From Bacteroidales bacterium (GTDB taxonomy: Bacteria > Bacteroidota > Bacteroidia > Bacteroidales > VadinHA17): a stretch of DNA of 51,496 nucleotides. A program made the translations under genes and the position numbers. Under the pieces are notes generated by a model. The model made no database searches. It had not been told where the DNA came from and saw nothing but the letters and a program-made list of their open reading frames with translations. Shown here one piece after another: positions 41,361 through 49,794 of the stretch. Where the stretch lies: positions 1 to 51,496 of the forward strand of contig JARKQN010000115.1 in assembly GCA_029974835.1 (NCBI GenBank), written 5' to 3'. Each line of letters opens with the position of its first letter. The first letter of the stretch is position 1.

Positions 41361-42038
41361 GGATATTACTGAAATGATAATGTAGGCGGGTATTATCAGA
41401 ACGGCACCTGCAGGTCCTGCAAAAACAATCAGGATCGCCGATGACAGGAGCAAAAGGTAACGTGCCTCATTGCCCGCAAGCCTCAGGTGTTTTATCTTAA
41501 GCGAAACCATCGGGATACGGCTTACCATAAGTGCGGAAATCACCAGAGTATACACAGATAGTGTTATTTTATTAACAGCTAACGAGGTAATGAAGTCCGA
41601 ACCTGCATATTCGCCGGCAAATGCCAGTGTGATGACTGCGAAGGCCGCCGCGGGTGTAGGCAGACCCCTGAAATTCACTGTCTGTTCGGTGTCAATATTA
41701 AACCTCGCAAGCCGTAGCCCTGCACAAACTGCGAAACAGGCCGATATTATCAGAAAATGAAGATTCCCGGGAAGTGGTTGGCGGCCCGATAAAAGCGTGT
41801 AAACCAGAAGACCGGGAGCCGCCCCGAAACTCACAACATCGGCCAGACTGTCAAGTTCCTTTCCCATATCGGAATGTGCTTTCAGCAACCGTGATGCAAA
41901 TCCATCGAGGAAGTCAAAAATCATTGCTGCAGCTATCATCCAGCAGGCTGCCGGTATGTTTCCGCTGAGAATCAGAATAATAGCAGTAAAACCAGATGCC
42001 AGGTTAAGAGACGTGATACCATTTGGAATGTGTCGCAT
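41340..42038 (-). CDS. pssA: CDP-diacylglycerol--serine O-phosphatidyltransferase
   Basis: PssA makes phosphatidylserine from CDP-diacylglycerol and serine. The 232-residue membrane protein has the CDP-alcohol phosphatidyltransferase motif near residues 42-65: DFLDGFASRLLKAHSDMG, then KELDSLADVVSFG, which provides D-G-x2-(A/S)-R-x8-G-x3-D-x3-D with Ser where Ala is usual. Later LRLARFNI and FRGLPTPAAA are typical of bacterial PssA type II. The start at 42038 (MRHIPNGITSLNL) is the family start. The frame is open further upstream to 42686 but overlaps a plus-strand HAD gene. Three-part cdsA-pssA-psd coverage supports phosphatidylethanolamine synthesis. Confidence 0.94.
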   Translation of the reverse strand: MRHIPNGITSLNLASGFTAIILILSGNIPAACWMIAAAMIFDFLDGFASRLLKAHSDMGKELDSLADVVSFGAAPGLLVYTLLSGRQPLPGNLHFLIISACFAVCAGLRLARFNIDTEQTVNFRGLPTPAAAFAVITLAFAGEYAGSDFITSLAVNKITLSVYTLVISALMVSRIPMVSLKIKHLRLAGNEARYLLLLSSAILIVFAGPAGAVLIIPAYIIISVISSFVGWL

Positions 42039-42056
42039 CGGAATTTTTGTAAAGAC

Positions 42057-42064
42057 CAAAAATA
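42057..42064 (-). promoter_or_regulatory. -7 promoter box of pssA
   Basis: TATTTTTG on the minus strand, an exact TAnnTTTG box 18 bp before the pssA ATG. It supports the shorter start at 42038. Confidence 0.5.
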
Positions 42065-42107
42065 TTAAAATTCGCTGATTCCGCCTTCCCTGTATCCAAA
42101 TCAGTTT

Positions 42108-42115
42108 TATCTTTG
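42108..42115 (+). promoter_or_regulatory. -7 promoter box of the HAD gene
   Basis: TATCTTTG, an exact TAnnTTTG box 22 bp before the GTG start. AAGGA at 42125-42129 is a good ribosome binding site. Confidence 0.55.
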
Positions 42116-42137
42116 GTACAGGAAAAGGATTCCGGAA

Positions 42138-42581
42138 GTGAACGAACTCCTGAATATTAAGATTGCGATTGATTTTGACGGCACAATCGTGGAACACGAA
42201 TATCCTGCTATCGGAAAGGAAAAGCTGTTTGCTTTCCGGACGCTGAAGGAACTCGAAAAGAGAGGGGCAAAACTTATACTGTGGACCTTCCGTACAGGTA
42301 AGGAACTGGATGAGGCAGTGGAATACTGCAGGCGCAACGGCATCGAATTCTATGCAGTCAATAAAAACTATCCCGAGGAAATTTTCGACGAAAACACCCC
42401 GAGGAAAATTGATGCGGACATTTATATTGACGATAAAAACATCGGAGGATTCCCGGGATGGAGCCAGGTGTGGCAAATGATCTTTCCCTATGAAGTCCAG
42501 GAGCAGCTTGCACAGAAAAGAATTTCCCGGTCGCAAAACATTTTCAGAAGAATTTTCGCAAGAAAAAAAGATAAAATATGA
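42138..42581 (+). CDS. Small HAD-superfamily phosphatase, BT0820-like
   Basis: The 147-residue protein has motif I IAIDFDGTIVEHE at residues 8-20, with nucleophile D11 and D13. Motif II is the T in LILWTFRTG near 47-55. Motif IV is DIYIDDKNIGG near 94-104. There is almost no cap domain. This is the shape of the small Bacteroidota phosphatases of unknown substrate represented by BT_0820. The start is GTG, with AAGGA upstream. It overlaps the following cyclotransferase gene by four bases (ATGA), suggesting coexpression, although a link in function is not evident. Confidence 0.85.
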   Translation: MNELLNIKIAIDFDGTIVEHEYPAIGKEKLFAFRTLKELEKRGAKLILWTFRTGKELDEAVEYCRRNGIEFYAVNKNYPEEIFDENTPRKIDADIYIDDKNIGGFPGWSQVWQMIFPYEVQEQLAQKRISRSQNIFRRIFARKKDKI

Positions 42582-43705
42582 ATAGTAGTTACAGAACTCT
42601 GCTGCCGCTGATTTCCGTATTCCTGATAGTGTCATGGGTCCTTTCCTGCTCAGGAAGGCCGGGAAGAAGCATTCAGAAGGAGTCACTTCCCTCCCGGGGG
42701 GAGGATGCTGACCAGGGGCGTACGGCAGCAGATCTTGTAAAAATGGTGTCTCCCTTACCGGATGCTTCCTGCAGGATTTACAATCCCATTAAAGTGGCGC
42801 TTGAACCTTCCGGAAAAGAGGTACCGGACTCCGCCGGGGTCTGGTTCGACGGTAAACTCTCGGCAGTGATGAAATCCGCACCCTGGAACCATGAGATCAA
42901 CGCCCGGCTTGTTACAGCCACCGGCAGGAAAGCTGTAAAGGTTATGGCATGGAAACAGGGAAAAAAAACACAGTCAATTACAATTTACATGGATGTTTTG
43001 TCAGATATAACCCCAAAACGTGCAGGATATAAAGTGGTTAACACATATCCTCACGATAAGGATGCCTTCACGCAGGGACTTGTTTACCACGGTGGCTTTC
43101 TGTATGAGGGAACAGGTCAGGAGACAAGGTCGAGCCTCAGAAAGGTGGACCTGTTAACGGGTCAGGTCATAAACCAGCACAACCTCGACGCGAAGCTGTT
43201 CGGGGAAGGTATTGCTGTTTACGACGGAAGAATTTATCAGCTTACCTGGCAGTCGAAAGTGGGTTTTGTGTACGACCTGGGTACTTTCAGACAGATAAAC
43301 AAGTTTTATTATCAGACCGAGGGCTGGGGGCTTACAACTATGGGCAACAGGCTTGTAATGAGCGACGGAACAAACTCATTATATATAATCGATCCGGGTA
43401 TGTTCGTTACCGAAAAGCGTATCGAAGTATGCGACGACAAAGGGAAAGTGACTGAACTGAACGAGCTGGAATACATAAACGGTGAGATATGGGCCAATAT
43501 CTGGCAGACCGACCTCATAGCGCGCATCGACCCTGAAAGCGGAAGGGTACTCTCATACGTGGATATCAGGGGCATAATGAATGACCCTTCGTTCGACACT
43601 TCCGTAAATGTTGCAAACGGTATTGCATACGACAGCGAGAGAGGAAGAATTTTTGTGACCGGTAAAAACTGGCCCAGGCTTTTCGAGATAAGGGTCAGTG
43701 AATGA
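42578..43705 (+). CDS. Glutaminyl-peptide cyclotransferase, lipoprotein
   Basis: The enzyme turns N-terminal glutamine of exported proteins into pyroglutamate. The 375-residue product has a lipoprotein signal (Cys24 in WVLSC) and an extra N-terminal domain to about residue 140. The five-bladed propeller domain starts VVNTYPHDKDAFTQGLVYHGG near 149-169. Other family segments are FLYEGTGQETRSSL, LTWQSKVGFVYDL, GWGLTTMGNRLVMSDGTNSLY and LNELEYINGEIWANIWQTDLIARID. The reaction is relevant to T9SS cargo, whose new N-termini after signal cleavage are often Gln. It overlaps the HAD gene by four bases and the convergent lipid kinase gene by 11 bp. Confidence 0.9.
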   Translation: MNSSYRTLLPLISVFLIVSWVLSCSGRPGRSIQKESLPSRGEDADQGRTAADLVKMVSPLPDASCRIYNPIKVALEPSGKEVPDSAGVWFDGKLSAVMKSAPWNHEINARLVTATGRKAVKVMAWKQGKKTQSITIYMDVLSDITPKRAGYKVVNTYPHDKDAFTQGLVYHGGFLYEGTGQETRSSLRKVDLLTGQVINQHNLDAKLFGEGIAVYDGRIYQLTWQSKVGFVYDLGTFRQINKFYYQTEGWGLTTMGNRLVMSDGTNSLYIIDPGMFVTEKRIEVCDDKGKVTELNELEYINGEIWANIWQTDLIARIDPESGRVLSYVDIRGIMNDPSFDTSVNVANGIAYDSERGRIFVTGKNWPRLFEIRVSE

Positions 43706-44642
43706 TTCTTGAACCGTAAATAATATTTATCCCCGCCGGTATAACGGAAAACTCTGCCGGAGTATGACCGAGTGTCTCCCCGTCGGCTTCAACAAAAAGG
43801 GGTATCTCCGATTCGACAATAAGGTTCTTCGCCCTGTACCCGTCAACCTTAGGATGGCTGAGTATTGTACCGTCATATAATATTTTAAGGCTTCTGATAA
43901 TCTCGATTTTACCGATATCCCTGATAACGGTTATGTCGAGCAGCCCGTCGTCGGGCAGCGCATCGGGGGTCTGGCGCATTCCTCCGCCGCAGTAACGGCC
44001 GTTTCCAACGTTAACCGAAAAGATCTTTGAAGATGTTATGCTACCGTCTATCGTCAGCCTGGCCTCAGTATGCCTGTATGTTATAAGACTTGAGAGCAGG
44101 TTGTAAAGGTAAATTGCCTTGCCGCTCTTACCTTTTTCTTTCTGCCGGTTGGTTTTCTTCACTACCACCGATTCGAAACCGAGTCCCGCGATGTTGATAA
44201 AGTACCTGGTCAGTTTTCTGTTTTCCTCGTAATATGTTACCACTCCCACATCGTGAGGCATGGTTCGTCCTGCAGATATGACTTCTGCCGCTCCATCGTA
44301 AACGAGCGGAATTCCGAACATCCTGCCCCAGTCGTTGCCCGTACCGACAGGAATGATTCCAAGGGTAAATCCGGCCGGCGGCGCACTTTTCCGGGCGTAA
44401 ATACCGTTAAGAACCTCGTTCAGGGTACCGTCGCCGCCTACTGTTATAATTGTCCGGTATCCCTCTTCGGCGGCAGCTTCGGCAAGACGGGATGCATGCC
44501 CTTTGCCTTCGGAGAAGGCTGCCCGGAAGCCCGGATCAATCCTGAGAAGAAGAGCGCTTATCCTGTCCCAGTCTTTTTTACCCTTCCCGTTTCCGGCGTT
44601 GGGGTTGACTATGACGAAAATATTGTTAACTGCAGATTTCAA
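43695..44642 (-). CDS. YegS/DagK-type lipid kinase
   Basis: The protein has the diacylglycerol kinase catalytic domain: FVIVNPNAGNGKG at the start, IITVGGDGTLNEVLNGI (the GGDGT nucleotide motif), and LGIIPVGTGNDWGRMFGIP. The C-terminal half has the GGGMRQTPDALPDDGLLDI segment and FVEADGETLGHTPAEFSVIP typical of YegS/BmrU. A TTG at 44642 with AGGAAC just upstream gives 315 residues, near the usual family size. The frame stays open to ATG 44762, adding 40 residues with a hydrophobic stretch that relatives lack. The 5' end is therefore uncertain. Likely substrates are diacylglycerol or a similar lipid. It fits with cdsA, pssA and psd in recycling lipid. Confidence 0.85.
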   Translation of the reverse strand: MKSAVNNIFVIVNPNAGNGKGKKDWDRISALLLRIDPGFRAAFSEGKGHASRLAEAAAEEGYRTIITVGGDGTLNEVLNGIYARKSAPPAGFTLGIIPVGTGNDWGRMFGIPLVYDGAAEVISAGRTMPHDVGVVTYYEENRKLTRYFINIAGLGFESVVVKKTNRQKEKGKSGKAIYLYNLLSSLITYRHTEARLTIDGSITSSKIFSVNVGNGRYCGGGMRQTPDALPDDGLLDITVIRDIGKIEIIRSLKILYDGTILSHPKVDGYRAKNLIVESEIPLFVEADGETLGHTPAEFSVIPAGINIIYGSRIIH

Positions 44643-44764
44643 AACTGTTCCTGTTTTATTTGTGTAAATATGGTAAAAAAAACCTGTTATAATTATCATT
44701 AGTATCCGGATAAAAACCCGCAATCCGATAAGTAGCTGTTCCTTATTACTCCGGTTCAGCACGA

Positions 44765-44838
44765 ACTCACCCCCTCAATCCCCCTCTCTACGCCGTAGAG
44801 AGGGGGAAGCCTGAGCCTTGCGAAGGCAGGGGGTGAGT
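44765..44838. repeat. Nested palindromic intergenic element
   Basis: Outer arms ACTCACCCCCT (44765-44775) and AGGGGGTGAGT (44828-44838) are perfect inverted repeats of 11 bp. Inside lies a second perfect inverted repeat, CCCCCTCTCTACG (44780-44792) and CGTAGAGAGGGGG (44794-44806), separated by one base. A 21-bp linker (44807-44827) follows. The GC-rich element stands out from an AT-rich neighbourhood. The form is that of a non-coding mobile or multi-copy repeat. I see no clear target-site duplication. Confidence 0.8.
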
Positions 44839-45111
44839 ACATGAAAAATCAGAAAATGGCATTCAGATTCAGACTGACGAATATTTCGATTTCACACCTT
44901 GCTACTATGGGAGTTATACTATTAACTATTGATTAGCATCTTATGAGCCATATGGAATTTTATCCGGACACTACTGTATAATTATATGATTTTTATACCG
45001 GCCATATCATAAATTTATATGAAATTCAGTCATTTGCATAATAAATATGCTGTTTATCAGTAAATTGCTTACTTTGCGGAACGAGAGATGACAGAATGAG
45101 ATTTCCTAAAG
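44839..45111. other. AT-rich intergenic stretch upstream of the RsmF-type gene
   Basis: No credible gene is visible here. Base composition is clearly more AT-rich than the neighbours. A TTACTTTG box at 45069-45076, one mismatch from TAnnTTTG, lies 35 bp before the next gene and is the probable promoter. The remaining bases hold only short AT palindromes. Confidence 0.5.
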
Positions 45112-46488
45112 ATGTTTCCTGAAACCTTCATAAAAAGGCTCGAAACCCAGGGGTACATTGATTCGGACCCGCTCCTCGAGGCTATGGGGCGGCCTTCACC
45201 GGTAAGCATCAGGCTGAACCCTCTGAAATGGAGCAGGGTGCCGGCAGGTTCTGACCGGGTGCCCTGGTGCAGCACAGGTCATTACCTCACCTCAAGGCCA
45301 TCTTTCACAGCCGATCCGCTGTTCCACTCAGGCTGCTATTATCCGCAGGAAGCCTCGGGAATGTTTCTGGAAGAGATTTTCAATCAATGTTTTTCCGGAA
45401 GGGACCATCTCCGGGTCCTCGACCTGTGCGGGGCGCCGGGAAGCAAAAGCACCCACCTGTCGGCCCTTCTTGGAAGTAAGGGGTATCTCATTGCAAACGA
45501 GGTGATAAGATCAAGGGCGGCCGTCCTCGCAGAAAACATCACCAGATGGGGAATACCGAATACCATGGTCACAAACAATGACCCCGCCGGTTTCAGCAGG
45601 CTTGAAGGCTTTTTTGATCTGATAGTGGTTGATGCGCCTTGCTCAGGGGAAGGTATGTTCCGTGACCCTGTTGCCCGTCGTGAATGGTCGGAAAAGAATG
45701 CGGAACTTTGCCAGAGGCGCCAGAGAAGAATCCTTTCAGATGTATGGCCTGCCCTGAAAGAGAACGGGATCCTTGTCTACAGCACCTGCACCTTCAATCC
45801 TGCCGAGAATGAGGAAAACATAAAATGGCTGACCGGTAATATGCAGGCTGAGAACCTGAGGATAAACATTTCTTCTTTTCCTGAGATAACCGAAATAAAT
45901 TATGAAGGCATTACAGGTTATGGCTTTATACCCGGACGGGTAAAAGGAGACGGTTTCTTTGTTTCTGTTGTCAGGAAAAATGAAAGCAGCGGTAGTTTAA
46001 AAATTATTAAACGAAAGATTACCAAACAAGTTTCAAAAGAGGAACAAAAAACAGCTGAAGAACTTACCGGCGGAGTGTGTGGTACAATACTGAAAACAGG
46101 CGATGTTCTTTATCATACACCACCTGAACATGACGAATACCTGACCCTTAGCGGCCTGCTGAGGATTGTAAATCCCGGCACAGGGTTATTCAGGCTTGTA
46201 AACGGCGAAACCCTGCCGGAACACAGCCTGGGAGTCTCGGTGCTGCCGGGTAAAAATATTTACCCTGTTATTGAACTAAATTACGATCAGGCTGTTAGTT
46301 ACCTGAAAAAGGAAAACGTCGGAATTGATGCGCGGGGAAAGGGCTGGTATATAGCAGCTTACAGGGGATGCAGCCTGGGATTTCTTAAATCGACCGGAAC
46401 AAGATTCAACAATTATCTGCCGGTTAACCTCAGGATAAGAATGACCGGCGAAGCATTGAAGGAAAAACAGATATTGGAATGGTATTAA
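45112..46488 (+). CDS. RsmF/NOP2-type rRNA (cytosine-C5) methyltransferase
   Basis: The 458-residue protein belongs to the RsmB/NOP SAM-dependent methyltransferases acting on rRNA. Visible parts are the N-terminal PSPVSIRLNPLK, the SAM loop DLCGAPGSKSTHL near 104-116, the ANEVIRSRAAVLAENITRWG stretch, and the first catalytic Cys in VVDAPCSGEGMFR near 176-188. The second catalytic Cys is in LVYSTCTFNPAENE near 222-235. The C-terminal part includes an RsmF-like PUA domain (LNYDQAVSYLKKENV and YIAAYRGCSLGFLK), which favours RsmF over RsmB. It stands alone with its own promoter. Confidence 0.9.
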   Translation: MFPETFIKRLETQGYIDSDPLLEAMGRPSPVSIRLNPLKWSRVPAGSDRVPWCSTGHYLTSRPSFTADPLFHSGCYYPQEASGMFLEEIFNQCFSGRDHLRVLDLCGAPGSKSTHLSALLGSKGYLIANEVIRSRAAVLAENITRWGIPNTMVTNNDPAGFSRLEGFFDLIVVDAPCSGEGMFRDPVARREWSEKNAELCQRRQRRILSDVWPALKENGILVYSTCTFNPAENEENIKWLTGNMQAENLRINISSFPEITEINYEGITGYGFIPGRVKGDGFFVSVVRKNESSGSLKIIKRKITKQVSKEEQKTAEELTGGVCGTILKTGDVLYHTPPEHDEYLTLSGLLRIVNPGTGLFRLVNGETLPEHSLGVSVLPGKNIYPVIELNYDQAVSYLKKENVGIDARGKGWYIAAYRGCSLGFLKSTGTRFNNYLPVNLRIRMTGEALKEKQILEWY

Positions 46489-46541
46489 TAAATTGCCATA
46501 TCTTCTTTGTGTACCTTAGCGGACTGCTTTGTTCTCCCGTC

Positions 46542-46555
46542 CTGAATTAATTCAG
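46542..46555. promoter_or_regulatory. Palindrome in the leader of fhs
   Basis: CTGAATTAATTCAG is a perfect 14-bp palindrome, flanked by CCCG (46536-46539) and CGGG (46561-46564), which can extend the stem across an internal loop. It lies about 50 bp before the fhs ATG. It could be an operator or an RNA hairpin. No riboswitch fold is recognised. Confidence 0.35.
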
Positions 46556-46602
46556 CAGGGCGGGGCAGGAGTGAAAAAACACAATGTAATAAATACATTT
46601 TT

Positions 46603-48279
46603 ATGAAACCGGATATCGAAATTGCGCAGGAAGCCCCTATCAGGCCTGTTACCGAAATCGCCAGGATTCTTGGTATCGATCCTGACGACCTTGAACTATA
46701 TGGTAAATACAAGGCGAAGATACCTCTTAGTTATATTGATGAAAAAAAGGCATCAAAGGCTAAGCTTATTCTTGTCACCGCCATCACCCCTACACCGGCC
46801 GGTGAAGGCAAGACGACCACTTCAATAGGACTGGCACAGGGACTGAACCGGATAGGAAAGAAGGCCACCGTGGTGCTGCGCGAACCTTCACTGGGCCCCG
46901 TGTTCGGTATCAAGGGCGGAGCTGCAGGAGGCGGATATTCCCAGGTAATACCGATGGAAGATATTAACCTTCATTTTACCGGCGATCTCGCTGCAGTGGA
47001 AAAGGCTCATAACCTGCTTGCAGCACTTATCGACAATAATGTTCAGCTGAGCAAAAAGGACGGTAATTTAAATATTGACCCGCGCACCATTGAATGGAAG
47101 CGCGTTATTGATATGAACGACCGGTCGCTTCGCGACATAGTGATCGGACTCGGCGGGCCCAAAGAGGGGGTGCCGCGGGAATCGGGTTTTAACATCACCG
47201 CCGCGTCGGAAGTTATGGCAACCCTCTGCATGGCCCGCGACCTGAGCGACCTGAAAACACGGCTGGGAAATATTTTCATCGGTTACACTTACGACGGAAA
47301 CCCTGTTTTTGCACGCGACCTTAAAGCTCAGGGCGCCATGGCGGTGCTGCTGAAGGATGCATTTAAGCCAAATCTGGTGCAGACTCTCGAAGGTACTCCG
47401 GCAATCATCCACGGAGGGCCTTTTGCCAATATAGCCCAGGGAACCAACAGCATTGTGGCCACAAAAACGGCCCTCTCACTGAGCGATTATGTCGTTACTG
47501 AGGCAGGATTTGCCAGCGAACTCGGTGCAGAGAAGTTTTTCGACATCAAATCACAGGTGGGAGGACTGAAAACAAATGCCGTTGTCATTGTAGCCACAAT
47601 CAGGGCGCTTAAATATCATGGCGGAGCAAAACTGTCTGAACTGGCAAAAGAGGATCTGTCCTCGCTTGAAAAGGGTTTTGCAAATCTTGCCAAACATATT
47701 GAAAACATAAAATATTTCGGCTTCAGCCCGGTAATTGCAATCAACAGGTTTGATTCAGATACCGGAGCCGAGCTTAATCTTCTGAAGGATTACTGCACCT
47801 CGGTTCATGTAAAGGCAGTGGTTAACGAAGCATGGGCGAGGGGAGGAGAAGGGGCTGTGGAACTTGCCGAAACAATTGCAGGCGAGGTAAAGAATTGCCC
47901 CGATTGCTTCAAACCTCTTTATGACCTCACCTGGCCCTTCGAAAGGAAGATCGAAACCATCTGCACAAAAATGTACGGGGCGGGGCATGTGGAATATACC
48001 CTTGCAGCAAAGGAGAAGCTCGACAGGATAGAAAAACTAGGGCTCGGCAACCTTGCAGTATGTATCGCCAAAACACAGAAATCTCTGTCGGATGACCCGA
48101 ACAAACGGGGCAGACCTGAAGGTTTCACAGTTAAAATAAGGGATGTGGAGCTCTCTTCCGGGGCAGGATTCATTGTGCCTATTGCCGGAACAATAATGCG
48201 CATGCCCGGACTGCCGGCACAGCCTGCTGCAGAAAAAATCGATATCGACGAAAACTGGAAAATAAAGGGGCTCTTCTGA
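46603..48279 (+). CDS. fhs: Formate--tetrahydrofolate ligase
   Basis: Fhs makes 10-formyl-tetrahydrofolate from formate, ATP and tetrahydrofolate in one-carbon metabolism. The 558-residue protein has the normal length. The P-loop-like segment is TPTPAGEGKTTTSIGLAQGL at about residues 64-83. The family signature REPSLGPVFGIKGGAAGGGYSQV follows near 97-119, and the later DYVVTEAGFASELGAEKFFDIK segment is near 298-319. The VFARDLKAQGAMAVLLKDA segment is also typical. It appears monocistronic, with a 114-bp leader containing a palindrome. No Wood-Ljungdahl genes are adjacent, so a formate-assimilation or purine role is more likely than acetogenesis. Confidence 0.97.
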   Translation: MKPDIEIAQEAPIRPVTEIARILGIDPDDLELYGKYKAKIPLSYIDEKKASKAKLILVTAITPTPAGEGKTTTSIGLAQGLNRIGKKATVVLREPSLGPVFGIKGGAAGGGYSQVIPMEDINLHFTGDLAAVEKAHNLLAALIDNNVQLSKKDGNLNIDPRTIEWKRVIDMNDRSLRDIVIGLGGPKEGVPRESGFNITAASEVMATLCMARDLSDLKTRLGNIFIGYTYDGNPVFARDLKAQGAMAVLLKDAFKPNLVQTLEGTPAIIHGGPFANIAQGTNSIVATKTALSLSDYVVTEAGFASELGAEKFFDIKSQVGGLKTNAVVIVATIRALKYHGGAKLSELAKEDLSSLEKGFANLAKHIENIKYFGFSPVIAINRFDSDTGAELNLLKDYCTSVHVKAVVNEAWARGGEGAVELAETIAGEVKNCPDCFKPLYDLTWPFERKIETICTKMYGAGHVEYTLAAKEKLDRIEKLGLGNLAVCIAKTQKSLSDDPNKRGRPEGFTVKIRDVELSSGAGFIVPIAGTIMRMPGLPAQPAAEKIDIDENWKIKGLF

Positions 48280-48497
48280 ACCAGCCTGTTGCCACTCACT
48301 GTCCGTGAAAGGCATGCCTTCCCCGACTTGACTTTCACACATCATGCCATTTATCTCAGGTCTGCCCTTACAGACAGAATGATGGTTATTTTTCAACCTT
48401 CTCTTTATTGTTAAATCTTCAGAATCCCTGCAGCGTTTTGCAGGTCCATTCCGTATTAGTATTGGAAGAACCTGATAAAACAATAAAAAAGAAAATT

Positions 48498-49736
48498 ATG
48501 AAAACAATCAGATCTCTGTTAACTGTAATATTAATTCTTTCAATTTCAACAGCATGCGAGAAGCAGAAAAGCGAACCCGACCTCACCCCAAAGGTCATTA
48601 ATCTCACAGCTGCAGCCCCTGTTGTAATTTCCTCTGGAAACGATTTCGGTATAGAACTTTTTACCAGAACAGCACTTGCCGAAAACAAAAACCTGATGTT
48701 GTCACCCCTCAGTGCATCAACAGCCCTTACTATGCTTCTTAACGGATGCGCCGGAAACACTTACAGCCAGTTGAAAAATACCCTCAGATATCCATCGGAT
48801 ATTTCCATAGCAGGTATAAATGAGTCATACAAAAGCCTTGTTGACCAGCTCCTCAAGGCAGATCCTAAAGTAAAACTTGCACTCGCAAACGCCATTTTTT
48901 ACCGCAACGGTTTTGTGGTCAAGACGCCGTTCCTTAATACAATGAGAGATTATTTCAGCTCCGAAATCAGGGGGCTCGACTTTTCGTTGCCTTCTGCCCC
49001 CGGCACAATTAATAAATGGGCCAGCGACAACACCAACGGAAAGATACCGAAAGTAATTGACCAGATTACCGACGAGACAGTTATGTTCATAATGAATGCA
49101 CTTTATTTCAAGGGCGACTGGAGTTACCAGTTCGATAAATCGAAAACTTCCGACCGGCCTTTTACACCCGACAACGGTTCGGAAGTAAATGTCAGCACAA
49201 TGACCGGCGAAGTGGGTGCAAGGGTTGTCTATTCCTCTTCATATAAAGCCATAGAGCTGCCCTACGGCCGAACAAACTTCACAATGATTGTGATTGTCCC
49301 CAAAAACGGCCTGAAATCATTCAACGAATCGTTTGATGCCGACCTTTGGAATAGCATTACTTCAGGCCTTGATGCAAATGAAGAGTTCGGTAAAATAATA
49401 GTGTATTTTCCGAAATTTAAATTCTCCTACGAGAAGGTTCTCAACGACCAGCTTATGGCAATGGGCATGACCGATGCCTTTATCCCATATACAGCTGATC
49501 TTTCTGGTATCTCAGACGCCGGCATCTTTGTAAGCTTTGTCAAGCAGAATACATTTGTGGAGGTTGATGAGGTCGGAACCGAGGCGGCGGCTGTTACCAC
49601 CATCGGAATTGAATTAACCAGCATGCCTCCCCAGCCGCAACAGTTCGTAATAGACAAATCCTTCATTTTCGCCATCAGGGAAAGAACCACCAACACTCTT
49701 ATGTTCATCGGACAGGTGGTTAATCCGAAGGAATAA
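48498..49736 (+). CDS. Serpin-family protease inhibitor, lipoprotein
   Basis: The 412-residue protein has a lipoprotein signal (Cys20 in ISTAC) and a full serpin fold: NLMLSPLSASTALTMLLNGC near 65-84, INKWASDNTNGKIPKVI near 170-186, and FIMNALYFKGDW. The C-terminal FVIDKSFIFAIRERTTNTLMFIGQVVNP is the serpin signature. The reactive loop GTEAAAVTTIGIELTSMPP keeps the small-residue hinge of inhibitory serpins. It aligns without gaps to alpha-1-antitrypsin, giving predicted P1 Thr374 and P1' Ser375, next to Leu373 and Met376, so an elastase- or chymotrypsin-like target is possible. The in-frame extension upstream of 48498 is rejected, because the signal peptide starts here. Surface or periplasmic location is inferred. 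Confidence 0.93.
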   Translation: MKTIRSLLTVILILSISTACEKQKSEPDLTPKVINLTAAAPVVISSGNDFGIELFTRTALAENKNLMLSPLSASTALTMLLNGCAGNTYSQLKNTLRYPSDISIAGINESYKSLVDQLLKADPKVKLALANAIFYRNGFVVKTPFLNTMRDYFSSEIRGLDFSLPSAPGTINKWASDNTNGKIPKVIDQITDETVMFIMNALYFKGDWSYQFDKSKTSDRPFTPDNGSEVNVSTMTGEVGARVVYSSSYKAIELPYGRTNFTMIVIVPKNGLKSFNESFDADLWNSITSGLDANEEFGKIIVYFPKFKFSYEKVLNDQLMAMGMTDAFIPYTADLSGISDAGIFVSFVKQNTFVEVDEVGTEAAAVTTIGIELTSMPPQPQQFVIDKSFIFAIRERTTNTLMFIGQVVNPKE

Positions 49737-49794
49737 AATATAAACTAAGATAAGTGTGATAGCTAAGATAAATAACGATTTAATAAACAAGACT

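Noticed and set aside
42039-42686. Upstream in-frame extension of pssA by 216 codons
   Set aside because: It overlaps the HAD gene and the start of the cyclotransferase gene, and the family start and a promoter box lie at 42038-42064.
46489-46602. Possible tetrahydrofolate riboswitch before fhs
   Set aside because: Only one simple palindrome is visible, the known conserved core is not recognised, and the class is not expected in this phylum.
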